Shown piece by piece: positions 25,653-33,722 of a stretch of DNA of 64,000 bases; position 1 is the first letter of the stretch; every line of letters begins with the position of its first letter. Made by a program: the position numbers and the translations under genes. The notes below the pieces were generated by a model. It was not told the origin of the DNA. It made no database searches and saw nothing but the letters and a program-made list of their open reading frames with translations. Source of the DNA: SPDF01 sp963812085 (GTDB lineage: Bacteria > Gemmatimonadota > Gemmatimonadetes > Gemmatimonadales > GWC2-71-9); assembly GCA_963812085.1 (NCBI GenBank), contig CAWETL010000005.1, positions 124,001 through 188,000 of the forward strand, given 5' to 3'.

Positions 25653-26540
25653 TCACCCGGCCCGGGAGAGTTCGGCGGCCTGCAGGGTGTTCTTGAGGAG
25701 CATCGCGATGGTCATCGGCCCCACGCCGCCCGGCACCGGCGTGATGGCGGAGGCGATGGCCGCCACCGGTCCGTAGGCCACGTCGCCGCAGAGCCGGTAG
25801 CCCTTTTCCCTGGTGGCGTCGTCCACGCGGTTGATCCCGACGTCGATCACCACGGCCCCGGGGCGCACCATGTCGGCGGTGACGAACTCCGCCTTCCCGA
25901 TCGCGGCGATGAGGATATCGGCCTGGCGGGTGATCGAGGGGAGGTCGCGGGTGCGCGAGTGGCAGACGGTCACCGTCGCGTCTCCGCCCGGGCCCTGCTG
26001 GATGAGGAGGTTGGCCATCGGCTTGCCGACGATGTTCGACCGCCCGACGATGACGGCGTGGGCGCCCTTGGTCTCGATGCCGGAGCGGATGAGCATCTGC
26101 TGCACGCCGTACGGCGTGGCCGGGCGGAAGGCGGTCGGGTCGCCGGTGACGAGCTTGCCGACGTTCTCGGGGTGGAAGCCGTCCACGTCCTTCCGGGGGT
26201 CGATGCGGCGGAGCACCCGGTCGCTGTTCATCCGCTTGGGAAGCGGTAGCTGCACCAGCATGCCGTGGATGGCCGGATCGGCGTTGAGCCGGTCGATGGT
26301 GGCGAGGAGCTCGGCTTCGGCGGTCTCCACCGGGAGGCGAATCGTGACGGAGTGCATCCCCGCCTCTTCGCAGGCCTTCCCCTTGCTCCGGACATACACC
26401 TGGCTGGCGGGATCCTCACCGACGAGGACCACGGCGAGCCCCGGCTTGATCCCCGCCTGCAGGAGCCGGGCGACGTCCTGCCCCACTTCCTGGCGGATGG
26501 CGCGACCCATGGCGACGCCATCGAGAATGCGAGCGGTCAT
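25653..26540 (-). CDS. folD: bifunctional methylenetetrahydrofolate dehydrogenase/cyclohydrolase
   Basis: Interconverts methylene-, methenyl- and formyl-tetrahydrofolate. The 295-residue protein shows the substrate motif VYVRSKGKACEEAGM with the catalytic lysine, the QLPLPKRM segment, KDVDGFHPENVG, the NADP-binding GRSNIVGKPMANLL and the C-terminal TPVPGGVGPMTIAML. Its ATG overlaps the rny stop by 4 bases (ATGA); the very long upstream extension of the frame is an rny shadow. Confidence 0.96.
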   Translation of the reverse strand: MTARILDGVAMGRAIRQEVGQDVARLLQAGIKPGLAVVLVGEDPASQVYVRSKGKACEEAGMHSVTIRLPVETAEAELLATIDRLNADPAIHGMLVQLPLPKRMNSDRVLRRIDPRKDVDGFHPENVGKLVTGDPTAFRPATPYGVQQMLIRSGIETKGAHAVIVGRSNIVGKPMANLLIQQGPGGDATVTVCHSRTRDLPSITRQADILIAAIGKAEFVTADMVRPGAVVIDVGINRVDDATREKGYRLCGDVAYGPVAAIASAITPVPGGVGPMTIAMLLKNTLQAAELSRAG

Positions 26541-28216
26541 CGGGCAAAGTCCACGGAGCGGGTTTCGCGAATGACGACGACCCGGATCTGGCCCGGGTAC
26601 TGGAGCTCGTTCTCGATCTTCCGCGCGATCTGCTCGGAGAGCTCCGCGGCCTGCGTGTCGTTCACCTGGTCCGGGGTGACGATCACGCGGATTTCGCGGC
26701 CGGCCTGGATGACGGCCGTCTTCTCCACGCCCTTGAAAGCGTTGGCGATCTCCTCGAGCTTGGTCAGCCGCTTGACGTAGCTCTCGAAGGCCTCGCGCCG
26801 CGCGCCGGGCCGCGAGCCGCTGATGCCGTCGGCCGCCTGCACCAGCACCGACTCGGTGGACTCGTGGGGCACGTCGTCGTGGTGCGCGTGGATGCAGTTG
26901 ATGACCGCGGCGCTCTCCCCGTAGCGCCGCGCCACCTCGACGCCGAGTTCGACGTGGGTCCCCTCGCTGTCGTGCGTCAGCACCTTGCCCACGTCGTGCA
27001 GGAGGGCGCCCCGCTTGGCGAGGTGCACGTCCACGCCGAGCTCCGCCGCCATGATGCCCGCCAGCCAGGCCACTTCCTTGGAATGCTCGAGGATGTTCTG
27101 GCCGTAGGAGGTGCGGTACTTCATCCGTCCGATGAGCTTGATGAGCTCCGGGTGCAGCCCGTGGATGCCGGTGTCGAAGGCGGCCCGCTCGCCGAGCTCC
27201 ACCAGCTGGGTGTCGAGTTCCGCGCGCACCTTCACCACCACGTCCTCGATCCGCCCGGGCTGGATCCGCCCGTCGGCGATGAGCGCCTCCAGCGCGCGGC
27301 GTCCCACTTCCCGGCGAATCGGGTCGAAACAGGAGATCACCACGGTGTCGGGCGTGTCGTCGATGATGACGTCCACCCCGGTGGCGAGCTCGAACGCGCG
27401 GATGTTCCGCCCCTCCCGCCCGATGATCCGTCCCTTCATCTCGTCCGAGGGCAGGGTGACCGCCGCCACGGTGCTCTCGGCCGTCTGGTCCGGCGCGATC
27501 CGCTGGATGGCGATGGCCACGATGCGCTGGGCATCCCGCTCGGCGCTCTTCCGCGCCTGCTCCTTGATGTCCCGGATGAGGGCCGCCGCCTCGCTCCGCG
27601 CGGTGTCCTCCGCCCGCTGCAGCAGCTCGCGCCGCGCCTCGTCGGCCGTGAGCCCGGCGATCTGCTCCAGCCGGCGCTCCTGCTCGGCCCGGAGCGTCGC
27701 CACCTCCGCCTCGCGCGCCGAGAGCGCCTGCTCCCGGGTCGCGTAGCCCACGTCCCGCGTCTGCAGCGCCACTTCGAGCGCGGTGAGCTGCTCCTGGCGG
27801 CGGTCGAAGGCCCGCTCCCGCTCCTCGGCCCGCCGGTCCAGCCGCGCCCATTCCTCCCGGCGGCTCTGGGTTTCGCGGTCGATTTCCTCCCGGAGGGCGA
27901 GCGTCTCCTTCTTGCCGGCCAGGACGGCGTCGGCCCGGGCGTTCTCGGCCACGCGCTGGGCGTCCGCGGTGATCCGCTCCGCGGCGCGCTTCGCGTCCGC
28001 CTGCTGCCGCTCGAGGTCGGCTTGGGCCGATCGCACCAGCTGCTCGGCGTCCGCCTTGGCGGTGCGCGCGAGCGTGGCGGCCTCGGCCTGGGCGGCCACG
28101 ACGACGTCCCGGCCGCTGGCGCGGCGGCGGAAGTGGAGGAGGAGACTGACGACGAGGGTGACGGCGAAACCTGCGAACGCACCCCCCAGGACGGGGAGCA
28201 GCGGCATGTCAGGCAT
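26537..28216 (-). CDS. rny: ribonuclease Y
   Basis: Membrane-anchored endoribonuclease that starts mRNA decay. The 559-residue protein has one N-terminal transmembrane helix (about 7-27), a long charged coiled coil (about 35-220), a KH domain with MKGRIIGREGRNIRAFE, and an HD domain with ILEHSKEVA and LLHDVGK as metal ligands. Domain order and length match RNase Y. It overlaps folD by 4 bases downstream. Confidence 0.96.
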   Translation of the reverse strand: MPDMPLLPVLGGAFAGFAVTLVVSLLLHFRRRASGRDVVVAAQAEAATLARTAKADAEQLVRSAQADLERQQADAKRAAERITADAQRVAENARADAVLAGKKETLALREEIDRETQSRREEWARLDRRAEERERAFDRRQEQLTALEVALQTRDVGYATREQALSAREAEVATLRAEQERRLEQIAGLTADEARRELLQRAEDTARSEAAALIRDIKEQARKSAERDAQRIVAIAIQRIAPDQTAESTVAAVTLPSDEMKGRIIGREGRNIRAFELATGVDVIIDDTPDTVVISCFDPIRREVGRRALEALIADGRIQPGRIEDVVVKVRAELDTQLVELGERAAFDTGIHGLHPELIKLIGRMKYRTSYGQNILEHSKEVAWLAGIMAAELGVDVHLAKRGALLHDVGKVLTHDSEGTHVELGVEVARRYGESAAVINCIHAHHDDVPHESTESVLVQAADGISGSRPGARREAFESYVKRLTKLEEIANAFKGVEKTAVIQAGREIRVIVTPDQVNDTQAAELSEQIARKIENELQYPGQIRVVVIRETRSVDFAR

Positions 28217-28258
28217 GAAGTATCTCCAGCACGGCGATCACTCCGCCGGGCGTTGGTT

Positions 28259-28585
28259 TCAGTCGGCCGGGGCGGGGATCCCGGCGGCGCGCCCGCCGCG
28301 CTTGTTCGGCGGCAGGAGGCGAGCCACATCGTCCAGCAACGCGGTGATCCGCGCGGCGCCGTCGCGATCGCCGCGGCGGGCCTGGTACAGCTCATCGGTG
28401 ATCTGCAGCGCGGCGAGGATCGCCGCCTTGTGCGTTTCCATGCTCGGCATGGTGGCCTTCACGTGCCGGAGCGCCGCGTCCACGTACGCCGCGACTTCCC
28501 GCGTGTACTCGGGCGGGAGCTCGGAGCGCACGGTGAAGCTCTCCCCGGCGATGAACACCTGGACGGCGTTCTTCGCGGTGCTCAC
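28259..28585 (-). CDS. zapA: cell division protein ZapA
   Basis: A 108-residue ZapA-like protein: the N-terminal VQVFIAGESFTVRSELPPEY is the ZapA globular head and the ILAALQITDELYQAR helix its coiled coil. ZapA bundles FtsZ filaments. The start is GTG at 28583-28585, overlapping the stop of the coiled-coil gene by 4 bases (GTGA). It is slightly longer than usual because of a basic, proline-containing tail. Confidence 0.85.
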   Translation of the reverse strand: MSTAKNAVQVFIAGESFTVRSELPPEYTREVAAYVDAALRHVKATMPSMETHKAAILAALQITDELYQARRGDRDGAARITALLDDVARLLPPNKRGGRAAGIPAPAD

Positions 28586-28887
28586 GCCGCCCCCTCTTCC
28601 GTCTCGAGGAAGGCCAGCCGGGACGAGAGCGCCTGCAACCGCTCGCGCGCCGACTCGATGCGGGCGCGGAGCGCCTGGTTCTCGACCTCGAGCTCGATGA
28701 CCCGCTGCCGCGCCTGGAGGAGTTCGGGGCCGGCCAGCACGCCCCCGCGGGAGCGTGCCTCCTGCAGTTCCGACTCCGCCTTCAGGGTGCGGCGGCGCCA
28801 TCCCGACACTTCCTCCCCCAGGTGCCGGAGCAACTGCTCCAGCTCCGCGAGGGCGGCGTGGTCAGGACGCTCGTAGTTCGATGCCAT
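28582..28887 (-). CDS. coiled-coil protein, possibly ZapB-like
   Basis: A 101-residue, almost wholly helical protein (LAELEQLLRHLGEEV, then RVIELEVENQALRARIE), strongly predicted coiled coil. The ATG at 28885-28887 lies inside the end of pheT, giving a 26-base overlap, and its stop overlaps zapA. Lying directly before zapA, it may act like ZapB, a coiled-coil ZapA partner. That is a guess from position and structure; low-complexity coiled coils cannot be assigned by eye. Confidence 0.65.
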   Translation of the reverse strand: MASNYERPDHAALAELEQLLRHLGEEVSGWRRRTLKAESELQEARSRGGVLAGPELLQARQRVIELEVENQALRARIESARERLQALSSRLAFLETEEGAA

Positions 28888-31237
28888 GCTGCTCCCGCAG
28901 TGCGGTGAGAACCTTGGCGACCGAGGCATCCACTTCCTGGTCGCGCAGCGTCCGGTCAGGCGCCCGGTACCGAAGGCGGAACGTCAGGCTGCGATGTCCC
29001 GGGGGAAGCCCGCCGCCCCGGTACTCGTCGAGCAGATCCACCGCCTCGAGGAGCCGTCCCGCCGATTTCACGATCGCGTCGGATAGCGCCGCTCCCGACA
29101 CGCCGCCGGGCACCACGAGCGCCACGTCCCGCGCGACGGCGGGATTCGCCGGGAGCGACTTGAACGAGGGCGCGGTGCGCGGCGACGGGTCGATCAGCAT
29201 CTCAAACCCGAAACAGGGCCCAGCCCACGGCGGCGCATCGCCCCTGACCGGCCCGGCGCGCCCAACTTCACGGCCGTCCGCTGCACGGGCAACCCAATCG
29301 CCCCCTTCAACTTGCACCACCGCCCCGGGTTGCGCCAGAGCCGCCGCCGCCTCCAGCAGGGCCCGCAGGTCCCAGAGGTCCACGTCCGCCGGCTTGCTGG
29401 CGGTACTCCAGTGCGCGGGCTCCCGGGCGCCGGTCATGACGCCGGCCACCCGGTGCTCCTCGATCGGCGGCTCCCCTGCCCCGGCGCGCCGGAAGACGGT
29501 GCCGATCTCGAAGAGCCGGACGTCGCGGGTATGGACCGCCCAGTTGGCCTCCACCCGCCGGATCAGCCCGGGCAAGAGCCGGGTCCGGAGGAACGCCTCT
29601 TCCGCCGAGAGCGGATTGAGCAGGCGGACACTCTCCGGGCCTTCCGCCGGGCCGAGGGGAATCGTCTGGACCTCGAAGAGTCCCTGGGCCACCAGCCCGC
29701 GCCGCACCGCCGCATCGACGGCCTCGGACGGGGCGCTCGCCAGTTCGCCGACCCGGAACGGGCGAAGTTCCGTCGGGAAGTTGTCATAGCCGTGCAGCCT
29801 GGCGATTTCCTCGATCAGGTCGATCTCCGCCACCAGGTCGGGCCGCCACCCCGGGACGTCCACCGCGATGCGGCCGTCGTCCGGCTTCGAGACGACCGTG
29901 GCGCCGATGGCCACCAGGTAGCGCTCGATGGCGTCCCACGGGACCTCGACACCGAGCACGCGGGTCACCCGGGCGGGGCGGAGGAAGATGCGCGGCGGGT
30001 GCGTCGCCTGGGGGAAGAGGTCCACCGGCGTTCCGTCGAGCGTGCCGCCCGCGGTGGCCTGGATGATCTCCACGCACCGACGGAGCACCTCCGGTCCGTT
30101 CCACAGGTCCACGCCACGCTCGAACCGGTAGCTGGCCTCGCTGCTGAGCCCGAGCACGCGCCGCGTGGCGCGGATGCCTTTCGGGGCGAACCAGGCGCAC
30201 TCGAGGAACAGGTCGGTGGTCTCGGCCGATACCTCCGAGTGCGAACCGCCCATCACGCCCGCGACGCCGATGGCGGCGCCGCCGTCCGCGATCACGAGCA
30301 TCGATTCGGCGAGCGGGCGATCGGCGCCATCGAGGGTCACCAGACGCTCTCCCGGCCGGGCGCGCCGGGCGACGACCGCGGAACCGGCCAGCCGCGATAC
30401 GTCGTAGGCGTGCATCGGCTGGTTGAGCTCGAACATGACGTAGTTGGTGGCGTCCACCACGTTGTTGATCGAGCGCATGCCGATCGCTTCGACCCGTTCC
30501 CGGAGCCAGGCGGGGGAAGGACCGACGCGCACGCCGCGCAGCACCGCACCGAGGAAGCGCGGGCAGCCTTCGGCGTCCTCGATCGCCACGCGGACGCCGC
30601 CGGTGACGCCCTCCGCCCCCGCGCGTACGGGCGACGGCATGTCGGAGCCCGCGGAACCCGGCACCGCCGGCAGGCGGAAGGTGCTCCCGAACGAGAACGC
30701 CAGCTCCCGCGCCAGGCCCTTGTGCCCCAGCAGGTCGGGGCGGTTCGGCGTGACGTCCACGATCAGCCGTTCGTCGGCCACGGGAACGGCCTCGAGGAAC
30801 GGCGTGCCGGGCGCGGCCTCGGTGGCGAGTTCCATGATGCCGTCGTGCTCCTGGCCGAGCCCGAGCTCGCGCGCCGAGCAGAGCATCCCTTCGGAGACTT
30901 CGCCGCGGATCTTTCGCTTCTCGAGCGTCAGGCCGCCCGGCAGCGTGGATCCCACCGGCGCGAAGGGGTACTTGCGGCCCGCCGTCACGTTCGGCGCGCC
31001 GCACACCACGTGGCGCGCGGTGCCGCTGCCGTCGTCGACGTCGCAGAGGCGGAGCCGGTCGGCGTTGGGATGCGGACGCACGTCGCGGACGAGGGCCACC
31101 ACCACCTGCTCGAGCCCCGGGTGCAGCGGCTCGATGGCATCGACGGCCGCGCCGAGGGCCGCCAGGCGGCGGGCCACGTCCTGCGCGTCCAGCGGGCGGC
31201 GCAGGAACGCCTCGAGCCAGCGGCGGGAGACGTTCAC
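28862..31237 (-). CDS. pheT: phenylalanine--tRNA ligase beta subunit
   Basis: Non-catalytic but essential beta subunit of phenylalanyl-tRNA synthetase, 791 residues. The order is an N-terminal EMAP-like tRNA-binding domain (about 40-150, with HPNADRLRLCDVD), B3/B4 editing domain, B5 domain, a catalytic-like core, and a C-terminal ferredoxin-like anticodon-binding domain (SFKSLPANPAVARDVALVV). The start is GTG (VNVSRRWLEAFL) and overlaps the pheS stop by 4 bases (GTGA), giving coupled 1:1 synthesis. Confidence 0.96.
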   Translation of the reverse strand: MNVSRRWLEAFLRRPLDAQDVARRLAALGAAVDAIEPLHPGLEQVVVALVRDVRPHPNADRLRLCDVDDGSGTARHVVCGAPNVTAGRKYPFAPVGSTLPGGLTLEKRKIRGEVSEGMLCSARELGLGQEHDGIMELATEAAPGTPFLEAVPVADERLIVDVTPNRPDLLGHKGLARELAFSFGSTFRLPAVPGSAGSDMPSPVRAGAEGVTGGVRVAIEDAEGCPRFLGAVLRGVRVGPSPAWLRERVEAIGMRSINNVVDATNYVMFELNQPMHAYDVSRLAGSAVVARRARPGERLVTLDGADRPLAESMLVIADGGAAIGVAGVMGGSHSEVSAETTDLFLECAWFAPKGIRATRRVLGLSSEASYRFERGVDLWNGPEVLRRCVEIIQATAGGTLDGTPVDLFPQATHPPRIFLRPARVTRVLGVEVPWDAIERYLVAIGATVVSKPDDGRIAVDVPGWRPDLVAEIDLIEEIARLHGYDNFPTELRPFRVGELASAPSEAVDAAVRRGLVAQGLFEVQTIPLGPAEGPESVRLLNPLSAEEAFLRTRLLPGLIRRVEANWAVHTRDVRLFEIGTVFRRAGAGEPPIEEHRVAGVMTGAREPAHWSTASKPADVDLWDLRALLEAAAALAQPGAVVQVEGGDWVARAADGREVGRAGPVRGDAPPWAGPCFGFEMLIDPSPRTAPSFKSLPANPAVARDVALVVPGGVSGAALSDAIVKSAGRLLEAVDLLDEYRGGGLPPGHRSLTFRLRYRAPDRTLRDQEVDASVAKVLTALREQHGIELRAS

Positions 31238-32301
31238 CGTCCGCCCCCGAGCTGGCCCAGGAACCGCATGTCGCCCTCGAAGAGGAGGCGGATGTCGGGG
31301 ATGCCGTAGCGCTGCATCGCGATCCGCTGCGGCCCCATGCCGAAGGCGAAGCCGGTGTAGCGCTCGGCGTCCACGCCGCAGTTCTCCAGCACGGAGGGAT
31401 GCACCATCCCGCAGCCGAGGATTTCCATCCAGCCGGTGCCCTTGCAGGCGGGACAGCCGCTCCCGCCGCAGAGGTAGCAGGAGACGTCCATCTCGGCCGA
31501 CGGCTCGGTGAACGGGAAGAACGACGGGCGGAACCGCACCTTGGTGCTGGCGGAGAAGAACTGCCGCGCGAAGTGCAGCAGCGTGCCCTTCAGGTCCACG
31601 AAGGAGATGCCCTCGTCCACCGCCAGCCCCTCGACCTGCCAGAACACGGGAGCGTGCGAGGGATCGAAGGTGTCCTTGCGGTACACGACGCCGGGAATCA
31701 CGACCCGGATCGGCGGCGGGCCCGCCATCATGGTGCGCACCTGCACCGGCGAGGTGTGCGTGCGGAGCAGCACGGCCTTGCCGTCCCCCGGCCGGGCGCC
31801 GCCGCCCACGTCGAGGTAGAAGGTGTCGTGCATGTCCATCGCGGGATGATCGGCCGGGAAGTTGAGCGCGCCGAAGTTGGCCCATTCGGTCTCCGCCTCG
31901 GGACCGATGGCGCGGTTGAAGCCCAGGCCGTGGAAGATCTCGCAGATCTCCTCGACCACGCGGGTGGCGGGGTGCTCGGCGCCCACCCAGCGGCGGCGGC
32001 CCGGCATCGTGAGGTCGAGCCCCGCCGCGGCGTGCGTCGCCGCCGCCCCCGCGAGCGCGGCCTTCCGCGCCTCGAACGCCGCCTCGAACGCCTGTCGCAG
32101 CTCGTTGGCGGCGCCGCCGATGACGCGCTTGTCCTCGGGCGGGAGCGCGGCGAGCGAGCGCAGCAGCGCCGTCAGGGCGCCGCTCTTCCGGCCCAGCACG
32201 GCGATCTGCTCGGCCTCGAGCGCGTCGGCGTCGAGCGACGGCACCGCCGCCAGGCGGGGACGCAGGGCGTCGAGCAGCGACTGGGGATGGGACTCGGCCA
32301 T
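31234..32301 (-). CDS. pheS: phenylalanine--tRNA ligase alpha subunit
   Basis: Catalytic alpha subunit, 355 residues. An N-terminal coiled coil (about 1-85) precedes the class II core: motif 2 appears as VYRKDTFDPSHAP and motif 3 as GFAFGMGPQRIAM. A CYLCGGSGCPACKGTGW stretch gives four cysteines, a zinc-knuckle-like loop seen in several bacterial PheS. The start MAESHPQSLL is chosen over the 49-residue upstream extension, which is the terminator region. It follows rplT by 94 bases containing a terminator/attenuator. Confidence 0.96.
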   Translation of the reverse strand: MAESHPQSLLDALRPRLAAVPSLDADALEAEQIAVLGRKSGALTALLRSLAALPPEDKRVIGGAANELRQAFEAAFEARKAALAGAAATHAAAGLDLTMPGRRRWVGAEHPATRVVEEICEIFHGLGFNRAIGPEAETEWANFGALNFPADHPAMDMHDTFYLDVGGGARPGDGKAVLLRTHTSPVQVRTMMAGPPPIRVVIPGVVYRKDTFDPSHAPVFWQVEGLAVDEGISFVDLKGTLLHFARQFFSASTKVRFRPSFFPFTEPSAEMDVSCYLCGGSGCPACKGTGWMEILGCGMVHPSVLENCGVDAERYTGFAFGMGPQRIAMQRYGIPDIRLLFEGDMRFLGQLGGGR

Positions 32302-32335
32302 CACGGATCCGGCGGTGACGGGGATGAAAACGGCC

Positions 32336-32368
32336 GTGGGGCCGGCCGCGCATGGCGACCGGCCCCAC
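32336..32368 (-). terminator. intrinsic terminator or attenuator between rplT and pheS
   Basis: A perfect 10-bp stem (GTGGGGCCGG with CCGGCCCCAC, 13-base loop) is followed on the minus strand by GGCCGTTTTC. A separate 16-bp perfect palindrome, CCGTTCCCGGGAACGG, sits at 32375-32390, just past the rplT stop. This would end infC-rpmI-rplT transcripts and may be read through to set pheST levels. Confidence 0.75.
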
Positions 32369-32395
32369 GCGCGACCGTTCCCGGGAACGGAGGTG

Positions 32396-32749
32396 CTACT
32401 TGGCGGCCTTCGCCACCTCGGCGATCGCGGCGAACGCGTCGGGCTCACGGACCGCGAGGTCGGCGAGCACCTTGCGGTTGACCTCGACGCCGGCGCGCTT
32501 GAGCGCGTCCATCAGGCGGCTGTAGCTGAGGCCGTGCTGACGGGCCGCCGCGTTGATCCGCGTGATCCACAGGGCGCGGAACTCGCTCTTCTTCTTGCGC
32601 CGGTCGCGGTAGGCGTACGCCAGGCCGCGCTCGACGTTTTCCTTGGCGGCCTTGTACAGCTTGCTGCGGGACTGGAAGCCGCCCTTGGCGGCCTTCATGA
32701 TCTTCTTCTTCCGGGCGTGGTGGGCGACGCCGTTCTTTACGCGAGGCAT
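32396..32749 (-). CDS. rplT: 50S ribosomal protein L20
   Basis: L20, 117 residues, normal length. The basic N-terminus (MPRVKNGVAHHARKKKI) and the RALWITRINAAARQHGLSYS core are standard. L20 binds 23S rRNA early in assembly and in several bacteria represses its own operon by binding the leader mRNA. It lies 10 bases after rpmI. Confidence 0.97.
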   Translation of the reverse strand: MPRVKNGVAHHARKKKIMKAAKGGFQSRSKLYKAAKENVERGLAYAYRDRRKKKSEFRALWITRINAAARQHGLSYSRLMDALKRAGVEVNRKVLADLAVREPDAFAAIAEVAKAAK

Positions 32750-32759
32750 GGTGGCTCCC

Positions 32760-32954
32760 TTACGCCTGGAGGAGGCGGCTGACGCGCCTGAAGTCGGCCG
32801 AACTGACGTACGCGACCTTCTTCAGCTTGTTCTTCCGCTTCCGGCTCTTCTTGGTCAGAATGTGGCTGTGATTGGCGTGGAAGCGCTTGAGCTTCCCCGA
32901 CCCGGTCTTCTTGAACCGCTTCATGGCGGCCCGCTTCGTCTTCATCTTCGGCAT
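32760..32954 (-). CDS. rpmI: 50S ribosomal protein L35
   Basis: L35, 64 residues, very basic: MPKMKTKRAAMKRFKKTGSG followed by HILTKKSRKRKNKL. It is the usual length and stands in its usual place between infC and rplT. Confidence 0.97.
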   Translation of the reverse strand: MPKMKTKRAAMKRFKKTGSGKLKRFHANHSHILTKKSRKRKNKLKKVAYVSSADFRRVSRLLQA

Positions 32955-33010
32955 GGCGATGTGCCTTTCGCGTCTCGCGCCCGCCGCGGCGGGCGCACCT
33001 TGGAGCGCCG

Positions 33011-33529
33011 TTACTTGGGCGCGATGACCAGCGTCATGTTGCGACCTTCGAGCTTCGCGTCCATCTCGACCTTGCCGACGTCCGCCAGGGCGGCGATGAC
33101 CCGGTCGAGCACGGCGCGGCCCAGGTCGATGTGGGCCAGCTGCCGGCCACGGAACATCAGCGTCACCTTCACCTTGTTGCCCTCGCCCAGGAACTCCCGG
33201 GCGTGGCGGGTCTTGAAGTCGAAATCGTGATCGTCGATGCCCGGACGATACTTCACTTCCTTGAGCTGGATGACGTGCTGCTTCTTCTTGGCCGCGCGCG
33301 CCGCCTTGGCCTCTTCGAACTTGAACTTCCCGTAGTCCATGATCTTGACGACCGGGGGACGCGCCGTCGGCGCCACTTCCACCAGGTCCAGCCCCCGATC
33401 CTGGGCCGCCGCGAGTGCCTCCTCGATGGGAAGGACTCCGAGCTGCTCGCCCTCTGCCGTGATGACCCGTACGGGGCTGATGCGGATCTGGCGGTTGACG
33501 CGTACGCGCTTGTCGCGGTCAGTGGACAG
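33011..33529 (-). CDS. infC: translation initiation factor IF-3
   Basis: IF-3, 172 residues from the proposed start. The N-terminal domain begins at RVNRQIRISPVRVI, the linker is basic, and the C-terminal domain holds VTLMFRGRQLAH. No ATG, GTG or TTG lies near the expected start. A CTG at 33527-33529 stands 7 bases after a perfect GGAGG (minus strand, 33537-33541) and gives LSTDRDKRVRVNRQ. Non-AUG infC starts are known and allow IF-3 to repress its own translation. The only in-frame ATG upstream (33637) lies before the attenuator hairpin and would add 36 atypical residues. Confidence 0.93.
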   Translation of the reverse strand: MSTDRDKRVRVNRQIRISPVRVITAEGEQLGVLPIEEALAAAQDRGLDLVEVAPTARPPVVKIMDYGKFKFEEAKAARAAKKKQHVIQLKEVKYRPGIDDHDFDFKTRHAREFLGEGNKVKVTLMFRGRQLAHIDLGRAVLDRVIAALADVGKVEMDAKLEGRNMTLVIAPK

Positions 33530-33544
33530 TGGAACGCCTCCAGA

Positions 33545-33582
33545 CAAAAAAGAAAAAGGACATCCTGAGACGACGGATGTCC
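33545..33582 (-). terminator. transcription attenuator in the infC leader
   Basis: On the minus strand GGACATCC (33575-33582) pairs with GGATGTCC (33558-33565) across a 9-base loop, followed at once by TTTTTCTTTTTT (33546-33557). This complete intrinsic terminator ends only 4 bases before the infC ribosome-binding site, so it can only be a regulated attenuator. The likely effector is L20 or IF-3 availability, by analogy with infC-rpmI-rplT leaders elsewhere. Confidence 0.85.
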
Positions 33583-33693
33583 ACGCGCGCCCCGGCGGGA
33601 GTTTCCCGGCCTGCAGGCGACCTCGGGACCCGTTCACTCCGGCATCCTGCCGGGCTCAGGGTGGGGGGATCTACCCCCGCTTCAAGTGCGACA

Positions 33694-33722
33694 AGTCTAG
33701 ACCGCACACCCGATTATGTCAA
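33694..33722 (-). promoter_or_regulatory. sigma70-type promoter of infC-rpmI-rplT
   Basis: A perfect -35 TTGACA (33717-33722, minus strand) and TAGACT (33694-33699) are separated by 17 bases. Transcription would start near 33687, giving a leader of about 155 nt that includes the attenuator. The -35 overlaps the stop codon of the upstream hydrolase gene. Confidence 0.85.

Noticed and set aside
33529..33637. Longer infC from the ATG at 33637
   Set aside because: It would translate through the attenuator and add 36 unconserved residues; CTG with GGAGG fits IF-3 better.
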